DNA of 64,000 nt from Allodiplogaster sudhausi. Taxonomy: Eukaryota; Nematoda; Chromadorea; Rhabditida; Diplogasteridae. Where the stretch lies: the NCBI GenBank assembly GCA_945643635.1, contig CALZFC010000107.1:691501-755500 (forward strand), in the 5' to 3' direction. Shown here one piece after another: positions 1-10,000 of this stretch; position 1 is the stretch's first letter; every line of letters begins with the position of its first letter. A program made the position numbers and the translations under genes. Below the pieces are notes generated by a model. That model searched no databases. It saw only the letters and a list, made by a program, of their open reading frames with translations, and was not told the DNA's origin.

Positions 1-80
1 TCGAGAAAAGCGGCAATTATACCATGTGCGCGTGTAAGCAAACCGAGTCCCGCCCTATCTGCGACGGCTCCCACAAGCTG
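1..80 (+). CDS. CDGSH iron-sulfur domain protein, partial (internal or 3' exon)
   Basis: The reading frame entering the window (codons in phase with the ATG codon at 24) contains the full CDGSH signature: CxC, then CDGSH, with cysteines at 27, 33 and 60 and the histidine at 72. This is the 2Fe-2S ligand set (three Cys, one His) of the mitoNEET/CISD family; the spacing and the SHK ending resemble the compact CISD3/bacterial-type domains. A GT follows at 81 and a likely 31-nt intron ends with AG near 111. Later exons are unclear: a frame at 175-297 ends in TGA but shows no family match. The 5' part lies outside the window. Confidence 0.75.
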
Positions 81-657
81 GTTATTTCTCTTCATTTCAT
101 TCGTTTAACAGGATTAGATTGCCAGTAAGGCTATTGGTGTATTGTTCAATCTGGATTGATCCAGTTCTTCTCAGGTTTCTCCTCGTCCACGCAGTTCCGA
201 TGCTTCCACTTTCGTGATGTTTGGTTCTTCTCCGGTCTACGAAGGAGTGGCTCATTCTCTTGGATACAAAGTGAAAAATGGCGGCTTCCAGCAGTGAGCT
301 AGCTTCTTTTGCCAGTTCTCAGTCCAGCATGTAGATTTTGGTTTATCACGAATAAAAAAAAAATGGCCGATCGTTAGTGTACTTACCCTCAGCAACCTTC
401 CACAAAAAACATAACGAGAAGCCTTTTATCGGAATGTGCTATTACTGCGGTTACGCGCAAGACGTCTATACATTTACAAGAAACAATTACAATCTTGATA
501 CGAAAAACTCAACTTTGCCGTAGCAAAAATAATTAAACTATACTCGTGAATATGAGGTAAGATCTCAGAACTGTATGTCAACCGTACCATGGCCCCCAGA
601 ATGATAATCGATAAGCTCCTTTGTCCTCTCCCACAACCATCTTGCTCTCTACAGTCC
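81..657. other. Intergenic / unresolved 3' ends
   Basis: This stretch holds the unresolved 3' end of the CDGSH gene on the plus strand and possible further 3' sequence of the FAM172A homolog on the minus strand. The minus-strand exon ending at 658 contains a strong donor (gtaagt) just before its TGA, so a small last exon may lie in about 470-500. I see no other gene here. Confidence 0.4.
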
Positions 658-2648
658 TCACTTACAATCCTCCTTCTCGTCTGGGTCCCTTCCCACCGAA
701 TCGCTGATCTCGGTCTCCTCGACAGGCTGATCCTCGTCAGAGAAATCGCTTTTCTGAGTATTCCCTTCCTTTCCATTCGTCTTCTTTTCCTCCTCTTGTT
801 TAGGTTTTTCCGCCTTCACTTTTTCCCTTTCTTCTTTCTCCTTCTGTACAATTTCCTCGCACTCTAATAAGAGCTTCCGGAAATTCCTTGATGTGGGATG
901 ACTCTCCAGAAGATGGAAGATTGAGTTGATAGCTGCGCTGGAAGTCCCTTCGTGGGTGTCATCTCCAGCGTAGAGCTGATAACTGAAATTACCCGCTCAT
1001 TTTTTTTACGTTCATACTTCAGTATTATGTTAGTTTCCTTTCTAATCCTTACTGCTAAAATAAGCGCCGTCGAGATCAACTGATTTATTTATTTATTTGC
1101 GTGGTACAGAAGTCCAATAGTTCATTTTCTTTAGCATAAATTACTCGCTTCAGTGAGTCTCTAAAGTTTCGTGAGTTCCCTAATGGGTAACAAGTAGCCT
1201 AAATTTCGTTAGTACCTATACTTCTGTGAGTCCACTAAAAATTGCTTCATCTCCTGAAGTTAAATTGTGCCCTCATCTGTCTGAACTTGTATTTTAAATG
1301 AATGATATTTGAAAATCCTGATCCATGGAATTAATTGTCTAATTGAACTAGCCTATTTTTCACTACACTCCATCAGATTCATTGTAATAGAGATTCAATT
1401 ATTCGCAAAAAGCAGCGGGTGCACGTCCAATAATCAAAGCTTCTATGTTTGATTCCCCTAAATTCGTTTTGAGTAACATAGAAAGACAGAAATAAGAAAA
1501 CGTACACTTGGCTGTCTTTACGGAGACGTTGCTTGGAAGTGCACCAATTGGCAGCGCAGTTGTAGCTGGGCACGTTGAACCAGGAATCCGTGAGGCAAAC
1601 TGCCCGAATCCGCCTTCGCCATGATTCGTCACGGCGCATCTGCAGAATTGGAAGTCACAGCAAGAAATACATCCGAGTATCGAGAATGACATCGCATCCG
1701 AAAGTCATCAACTTCCAGAATATTTATGGACGAAACAAAGGAACTTGCCACATCCGAGATGATAGATCCTCCGAAGGAGTGAGCGACTACAAAAAGAGGC
1801 GCGTCTCCGGAAAGAGCGAGGTTGAACTGCGCCACTCCGTGCAGGGACGGAGAGCATTGGTGCTGAACGCAACACAAGTACGATCTGCTCTAGAAAGGAC
1901 CAAAAAGGACAACGATAACCTTGACGTCATCGCGAGTTCGATCACATTTTTCGTTGTAATTGAGAACAACAACTCCCCAGTCGTTAGCAAGGGCCCTCTT
2001 GATGTAAGGAAGTTGAGTTCCTCTGTCCAAGTTCTCGTTAATGATCAGTCTGGAATTGAAAAACAGATCGTAATAGAGCACTAAGGCAAGAATATAAAAA
2101 AGACCGACTTCCTCGCCCACTGCCCCGCTTTCACCACTCCGCTCCCATGTATAAGCACAAGAACTGTCTCCTTCATCTCATACTCCGGGCTTGTGAAAAC
2201 GAAACCATAATATTTGTTCCTTTCCGTGAGACACTACAAAACGAAGAATTCAAGGCATAACCGTAAAAGCCCTGTCTCTGAAGGTAATACATTGACAAAC
2301 AAACCGGCATTCGGACAAGGCCACACTCCTTTTCCATCATATCGTAGATAGCCTCTCCAATTGCATCTCCCAGATCCTCGTAATCTTTCTGCGTGGTAAA
2401 AGTGAAGCCACTTCCATCCTTCAAATATATGATCATTTATCAGAGAAAAGAGAAGGAAATAATTTTTTAACGACCATATCACAATGGAAGACAGAACTAA
2501 TATGAAACATTCTGAATACAACTGTACTTGCCTTGATCTTCCGCAGCTGCCTTTCATCAAAATGGTAGCCAAATTCAGCAATAATGTCATGCGGCGTCTT
2601 TTTGCTGAGTACTTCATTCTCCGAAGCAGCCTCAGGTTCTTCGTTCAT
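658..2648 (-). CDS. FAM172A: FAM172A / ARB2A homolog (Arb2 domain, alpha/beta-hydrolase fold)
   Basis: Exons on the minus strand translate to the order known for FAM172A. First is an N-terminal segment ending [10 protein letters not shown] (exon 2532-2648). A charged segment starting DGSGFTF (from 2418) follows, then [16 protein letters not shown], then [19 protein letters not shown], then the nucleophile-elbow-like VVAHSFGG near 1780, then [13 protein letters not shown] near 1580. A last exon near 1000-658 carries [11 protein letters not shown] and a Lys/Glu-rich tail. The fold is that of a serine hydrolase; vertebrate FAM172A works in the nucleus with AGO2 in alternative splicing and chromatin regulation, so that role is family knowledge only. 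Several introns are only 27-36 nt; intron 1 uses a GC donor (AAG|GCAAGT at 2531). One exon between about 1400 and 1000 is unresolved. ATG at 2648 was chosen because the preceding frame has no homology. Confidence 0.85.
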
Positions 2649-3867
2649 TTTAAGCGATAACTCAAAAACTATCACTGGTTAGACAATAATTCCACAAAAA
2701 CATAAAACTAGAAAACTCGGACAGTGCCAGAGACGAACAAACAACAGAATAAAATGACCAGAAGATTAAGCTGACAAACAATATGTCAAGGGGAACTACA
2801 GTACCTGTTACTTGGAAGTTAGGACAGTTAGGAAAGTTCACCATTCATCTCGTTCATCCCGTTCATCTATAGGAAAGTTCATCTTGATATTAAGTTTACG
2901 TTTTTGAAATATACGGCTCGTCTGGAGCCTAATTTGATAAAGTGGATTTATAGTGTTCGGTGGTGAAGTACGAAGTAAGGCAGGGTAATCTGGGTTATAT
3001 GGTCGTCTATCTCCCACATAACCACGATTACCCTTCCGAATGTGTACCTTACACCACACACAATAGTAAAAACTTTATCGACATAGGTGCTCCCAACTGG
3101 GTCGAGAATAGTGTGGTAACAACAATGGCATGACAAAACAAAGGAATGACATGCTATAAAATTGGAAAAGCTGAAAAGCCCTGAAAATTAAGAATTTATT
3201 ATTACATCTGTAACGGGAAGGCGAAGGAAGGAAGAATCTGAAAAGCTGAATACCTAGGCAGGCCAGACGTACTTCCCTCTTCGAAGTGGAGAAGTCTCAG
3301 AGACAGCCGAATGGAGAATCGATCCTTCTGACCAGTTCTGTAATTATCTCTACCCTCTGACTACCGTAACTATAATGGCTCTTACAGTAATCCCCTGCTG
3401 CCGGAAGCTTTATCTCTTCATTTTGATGCCACTGTTGCAGGACAACCAATGGATATACTGTAAGGGAGGGAGGGTGGGATCCCTCTTCACGACTCAATCG
3501 TAGAATGAAGGGTCTCCCCAAAAGAGACGCCCTTATACGAGACACCTACCGTATGCAATAAACCTCTTCAAGAGGTTTCACTATTAAAACCTGGAAGCAT
3601 GCCAACATGGTGCCGGTCCCCCTCCGGAATGGTAATCCACAATTATGTGGGAGTTATACGACCATATAAGGAGGATGAACTTTCCTATAGATGAACGGGA
3701 TGAACGAGATGAATGGTGAACTTTCCTAACTGTCCTAGGCAGTTAGGAAAGTTCATCTGTTCATCTCGTTCATCTATAGGAAAGTTCATATTCGCAAATT
3801 ACACCACGCAACATACTATTGGAAAGTTCATCTTGCCCCTATAGTGCACCCAAACACGCAATTCTTA
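2646..3867. repeat. Inverted duplication, arm 1 (FAM172A upstream region)
   Basis: Reverse-complemented, 2646-2820 and 3738-3867 match 10856-11173 in order, including the last bases before the FAM172A start codon (cgcttaaaATG) at one end and the gaattgcgtgtttgggtgcac block at the other. The element at 2820-3737 is absent from the other copy, which was therefore made without it or has lost it. Confidence 0.85.
2820..3737. mobile_element. Non-autonomous DNA element with about 67-bp terminal inverted repeats
   Basis: The left end (2820-2886) is an inverted copy of the right end (3671-3737), starting TAGGACAGTTAGGAAAG and continuing through repeated GTTCATC motifs. The ends lie next to TA dinucleotides, compatible with a TA target. 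The roughly 780-bp interior has only short ORFs without recognisable transposase motifs, so the element looks MITE-like or internally deleted. A further copy of the same terminal sequence lies immediately outside the right end (3739-3790), suggesting nested insertion. Confidence 0.75.
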
Positions 3868-4015
3868 GCACTCAACTATTTCTGAATTCTAACACCATTT
3901 GTACGATGAATGTGGTACGATCAACACCGGGACACGTTTTAATTAACAAATTTGCTTATAGCTTATTAAAGAATACAGAACAAGTATTATTCTTAAAACT
4001 CATTAGCGGAAAAGC
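3868..4015. other. Short intergenic stretch
   Basis: AT-rich sequence between the duplicated block and the stop codon of the next minus-strand gene. I see nothing else in it. Confidence 0.5.
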
Positions 4016-7000
4016 TTAAAGACCTTCCAGGCCAAAGGACAGACGAAGCCACTCGCGATAGAGTGGCGTAAGAGAAGTCTTCAGGAGATCAGACAGCTGG
4101 AAGTCGGCCGGAGAGCTGTGAGTGTGCCTTTCCACGACGCAGGCGAATCGAGCATGCGTCCATCTATTTTTTATTAAGCGTATTATAAAATCAAATTTTG
4201 CACATCGTTGGCCTTCATTACCGGTTGCCAGTGCTTCGATGCAGTCGACCATCCGGGTGCATATACTCGTATGCTTCAAGGTGAACGACGACCAGATCGA
4301 GAGGACTTGAGATTGCAGTCCTCCTCTCCAACTGAGCTGAACACTCAGCACACGTCTTCACTGCATTGCTCGGCATTTCTAAAGAAAAAGAAAAAGCGGA
4401 TGGCTGTAGGGAGCTTGCTTTAGTAAAAACAATTCAAACCTGATGCGAGAGAGATGATGAGCGGATTGTCATTGTGATGAATAAACATCTTGCCGGTGCG
4501 CGATCTTCCGTGCATAAAGTCATGAAGAGCCTTCGCCGACGGTAAAAGGATACGATGCAGCCGGATGACCTATGATATACTGGGTATTACATTCCTTTTA
4601 ATATATGAAAATTTTTAAACCTCTTTGTCTTCATCGGAGAGTGAGTGCGGCAAAGGTGCGCGTGAGTCAACCGTGTCCGTGACATGGGGCGAGAAGCTGG
4701 CTGGAATCTCTCCTTCATCCAGCAGCGGAGATTGAAAATCTAAAGGAACTAGTCAATGGTTTGCACTTTTATGGATAACTGCAAGAATATACTTACTGTT
4801 AGAACGGCGCACTGCTTCGGTTGCCACCGCTGTAACCGTGCGCTTCGTGTTGGAACCAGATCCAGAGCAGCCGCGCCGTCCTTTCGTTCCAGGCTTGGCA
4901 TAGTCGGAAGTCGTCGCCGTCGCACGGTGGTAATCCACTTCATCAAGGTTCTTGAGATGCTCACATAACGTCTGCCTCAGACTTCCGTCCTCGTCACTTC
5001 TGATCAGGACAGCGAACCTGAAAAGATAACGCGTGTCTCTATTTGAGAAAGAAAAAAGAGACTGACATGTGCACGCAAACGCGGGATGCAGTTATATTGC
5101 AGCCAGAATTGCCGTAACACTTGAGCAGGCCATCCGAGACAGCAACCATTTGGCCATAAATAAATTATACTAACTGGGTCACACTGCTATTCAATTCTGC
5201 TTACGGCTGCGGCCTTTCTTCATTAACAACCAGGTAGTTGCCAGACTTCATTTGAGAGACTTCCATCTCCTTCCATCTACATTCGCATGATATTTAGTAC
5301 GATGTAGTAGGATAAAGCTTAATGTTAACACTTTTCCAAGACAACGAAGATACTCATTCCTGTCCAAGTCGTGGCCTCTGTAGCAGATATTTCCTTCAGC
5401 ATCCCTCATCGAAAAAGCATCGGGAAACAGCGTGCTGTCTTCTGCACTCGCATTTGTCTTGAGATCAAAAAATGCTAAAATAAAATATTGCCAATATATC
5501 TCACGAGGATGTCTATTCTCCTGACCTGCCATCCATGACGTTTTTGTTTCCAATTTACATTGGAAATTTCTTATCCCCTGTGTTTTTGTGTGCTAGCCTA
5601 GTATTTAGTGTCGTTACTACTGTATAGTGTTAGTGTGACCAGAGCGAGTTATGATTTCTCTCCTCGCTTGGTCTCTGCTTCTCTCACTACTCTCTCTCCA
5701 TCTCTTATTCTTTCTCGGGTTGACCTATGCAGGTCATGCAAGAGGCCCGGCTTTCTTCCATCGATTGATTGCCTCATTCTGTTGTCGCCTCTCCCTCATC
5801 CTTCTTGACACCTTTTCTTCACTTGCTACCTTGCGTAAGCCCCGGTGCGGGTGCTTACTTCTTCTTCTCTGTTTAGGCCGCCAATTAAGGCCAATTTTAA
5901 CCTCGCTTCCCATATCATCATTACTACTCTTCTGGAGTAGCTTTATCATTATTACTACTCGTTTAAAGTAGCGTCTTCATCATTTAAGCCTTCTTCTCTT
6001 CTCATCGGTGTTAATTCTTCTTTTTAATTGATTTGTCGTATATAAACCTTGTCGTGTTACTCGAGTTACGCTTGTTGAAACACATTTTACTTCTCAACAT
6101 GCACTCCAACCACGTCCACGACGTGCAATCTTCACACGGCAAATCCAATTTTGCACATGGTGCGTACGACACGGTGTCCTCGTTTGGACAACGAGGAATC
6201 GGACAGAGCAATCCGCGTGGCGCCTTCACTCACGTCTCCCAGTCTTCATTGCCCGTGAAGCCTTACTCTTCAGCGCCTGAGAGGCCTTACTCTTCAGTGC
6301 CCGTGAGGCCTTACTCTTCATTACCCTCAGCATCCAGGACTGGCGTTGGAAGACTGGCATTCGAGAGGGAGGAAATGGCGAGCGATATCTTCAATGACAT
6401 GATGACTCAATCGTCGAACCGAATCCCTCCACCCGCAGAAGAGATTCCGTTGGAGAATCCAGCGGAGTGGCCAGGATGGAAAATTCTCATGCCGAATGAT
6501 GAAGAAGAAGAAGAAGAACAACCAGAACAGAGTCGAATGGGTGATGGAACCCCATCGACATCTCTCCAGCACATCAACGTCGGATTCCAGAATGGACAGA
6601 GTGGAGTCCCAGGTCTTCATGAGGAGCAGCAACAGCAACCCCAAGCGGTAGCGGCTGCCCCGAGAAGTGAGTGGACTAGTGGGCCACAGCAGCCCCTTCC
6701 ACCAGTCGGATTCGTGCCAAACACGAACTTCTACCGACTGCCTGACCTCCCTCCCATGGCTTTGCCAACCTTCGACGGCAAGTTGAAGGAGTACGACGAG
6801 CTCGTCAATGCATTCGCTGAGGCCGTGGACAGACGTCCTGACCTCTCTGAGCAGACGAAGATACTCTACCTGAAGAGCTGTGCCTACCGTACTCTTCTCT
6901 GACAAGAAGCACAAGAGCTCTAGTCACCTGCTGACTGCCAACGTCACTGTCGTACTGCCTGGCAAGCAGCCAATCAGGACGAGAGTTATGCTTGACACAG

Positions 7001-10000
7001 GAGCAACAGTGTGTCTTGTATCGAAGTCCTTCGTGCAGCAGCATGGCATCAAACCGACCAGAAAGAGGAAACTGGCAATCCTCGGAGTCGGTGGCCACTC
7101 GAAGGGCGAAGAAGACTACGACATCGCTCAACTAATCATCGAGACAGGAAAAGGAGAGAAGATCAAAGTGAACGCACTGATCTTCGACAACCCGATTCCC
7201 CCCGTCCACAACCCGAGATTGAGCAAGAAGGACGCTGCATTTGTAAGAGAGAACAAGATTCGTCTCGCAGAGTACCCTCGAGAAGACCTCTCGCCACCAG
7301 ATCTTCTCCTTAGCCTCAGCGCAACACTCGACATCCTCGACTTCAGGAAGCCTCGCAGTCTGCCAAGTGGCTTAAGACTGTTGAGATCGAAGTTCGGATA
7401 CGTCATCGGCTCTGCATCCGCCAAGGACGCACTGGATGACTCTGAACCGATCGCCTCTTCGAACAGTCAGAGGTCGAGACCATCATCAAAGAAAGCGTCA
7501 TTCGCCAAGAAGCAAGTCCGCGAGACTAGTAAGACTTCTAAAGATGCTCTTTCTACCCAGTCCAAGTCTTCTCACTCGACAGTTATGCGCGTTCAGCACG
7601 TCGCCTCTGGTGACAAACCCACTGAAGTCGCGAGTCGAGAGCACCCCAGGCAGTCCAAGTTCAAGGAAAGGACGAAGCCTCCGCTCAGCCGAGTCCACTT
7701 CACTCGTCCGAGGCGTCCTCCCACTTCTTTCGTTCCGTCAGCAACAGTTGCCGACACTCGTTTGGAGAGAGAAGTCCACTTCTCACATGATCTGAACGAG
7801 TACTCATTCTTCTGGAACGAGCAGAACCAGCCAGAAGTCTCTCCTCCTCTCAATTCTCTCAACAAGACGGACAAGATCCGCAAGAAGCGTTCCCGCAGGA
7901 CGAAACATCGTCATTTCAATCCTCCCTGGCAGAATTCTGAAGCAGAACACGTCTTTTTGGCCGGTGGGAGTGTCACTGGAACAGAGCGCTTCCAGTGATT
8001 TTTTCCCATTATCATCACCACTTTTTTAATCATCGAATTCTATATATACATCATTTCTGCGACTACAGTTACTTCAATTTCTTCTGGCTGTATACTGTAC
8101 TTTCTACCGTATCTTCTACCATAATGACGAGTCATGAATGTTCAGCAGTGGCAAGATTGGCATGAGAAGGATCTTCTTCAGAGCAGTTGCTCCTGTCTTC
8201 TTCAGAGACCACGGCCACGAGAAAAGAGACTCTGTCTCTGTCCGTACCTCTTTCTATCCCAACTCCAAGACTCGTGGCCAGTCTCATCTTCTTTCGCGTT
8301 GCGCACATCATTCCTCTCATGATCCAAGTCTTCTCGCCCTGACTGCTTTTATTCTTCTCCGCCTCGTAATCATCATTCGCAAGCCTATCAGCTAAGCAAC
8401 AAGAGAACCAGTTAAGCAGTCGAAGCAGTCGTCGGCCAAGCAGACGGAACCAGCAGCGAGTGGCAGATGCGAGCGTTCTCGGGCCAATCAAGGACAAGCA
8501 GCTCAACAGCCCTCGACAACTCTGGTTCCCCATTCTTTCCCCTCTCCCCTTTTTCTCTTGCTTTTCCTTTCTTTTGTAAGCCCCCAGTGTTTCCAATTTC
8601 CATTGGAAATTTCTTATCCTCCGTCCACAACCCGAGATTGAGCAAGAAGGACGCTGCATTTGTAAGAGAGAACAAGATTCGTCTCGCAGAGTACCCTCGA
8701 GAAGACCTCTCGCCACCAGATCTTCTCCTTAGCCTCAGCGCAACACTCGACATCCTCGACTTCAGGAAGCCTCGCAGTCTGCCAAGTGGCTTAAGACTGT
8801 TGAGATCGAAGTTCGGATACGTCATCGGCTCTGCATCCGCCAAGGACGCACTGGATGACTCTGAACCGATCGCCTCTTCGAACAGTCAGAGGTCGAGACC
8901 ATCATCAAAGAAAGCGTCATTCGCCAAGAAGCAAGTCCGCGAGACTAGTAAGACTTCTAAAGATGCTCTTTCTACCCAGTCCAAGTCTTCTCACTCGACA
9001 GTTATGCGCGTTCAGCACGTCGCCTCTGGTGACAAACCCACTGAAGTCGCGAGTCGAGAGCACCCCAGGCAGTCCAAGTTCAAGGAAAGGACGAAGCCTC
9101 CGCTCAGCCGAGTCCACTTCACTCGTCCGAGGCGTCCTCCCACTTCTTTCGTTCCGTCAGCAACAGTTGCCGACACTCGTTTGGAGAGAGAAGTCCACTT
9201 CTCACATGATCTGAACGAGTACTCATTCTTCTGGAACGAGCAGAACCAGCCAGAAGTCTCTCCTCCTCTCAATTCTCTCAACAAGACTGACAAGATCCGC
9301 AAGAAGCGTTCCCGCAGGACGAAACATCGTCATTTCAATCCTCCCTGGCAGAATTCTGAAGCAGAACACGTCTTTTTGGCCGGTGGGAGAGTCACTGGAA
9401 CAGAGCGCTTCCAGTGATTTTTTCCCATTATCATCACCACTTTTTTAATCATCGAATTCTATATATACATCATTTCTGCGACTACAGTTACTTCAATTTC
9501 TTCTGGCTGTATACTGTACTTTCTACCGTATCTTCTACCATAATGACGAGTCATGAATGTTCAGCAGTGGCAAGATTGGCATGAGAAGGATCTTCTTCAG
9601 AGCAGTTGCTCCTGTCTTCTTCAGAGACCACGGCCACGAGAAAAGAGACTCTGTCTCTGTCCGTACCTCTTTCTATCCCAACTCCAAGACTCGTGGCCAG
9701 TCTCATCTTCTTTCGCGTTGCGCACATCATTCCTCTCATGATCCAAGTCTTCTCGCCCTGACTGCTTTTATTCTTCTCCGCCTCGTAATCATCATTCGCA
9801 AGCCTATCAGCTAAGCAACAAGAGAACCAGTTAAGCAGTCGAAGCAGTCGCCGACCAAGCAGACGGAACCAGCAGCGAGTGGCAGATGCGAGCGTTCTCG
9901 GGCCAATCAAGGACAAGCAGCTAAACAGCCCTCGACAACTCTGGTTCCCCATTCTTTCCCCTCTCCCCTTTTTCTCTTGCTTTTCCTTTCTTTTGTAAGC

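Noticed and set aside
589..867. 92-codon plus-strand ORF rich in Phe/Leu
   Set aside because: Antisense to the Lys/Glu-rich last exon of the FAM172A homolog.
1575..2084. 169-codon plus-strand ORF
   Set aside because: Antisense to the FAM172A exons, which have clear homology on the minus strand.
3297..3545. 82-codon ORF inside the TIR element as a transposase fragment
   Set aside because: No DDE/D motif or similarity seen; length is expected by chance.
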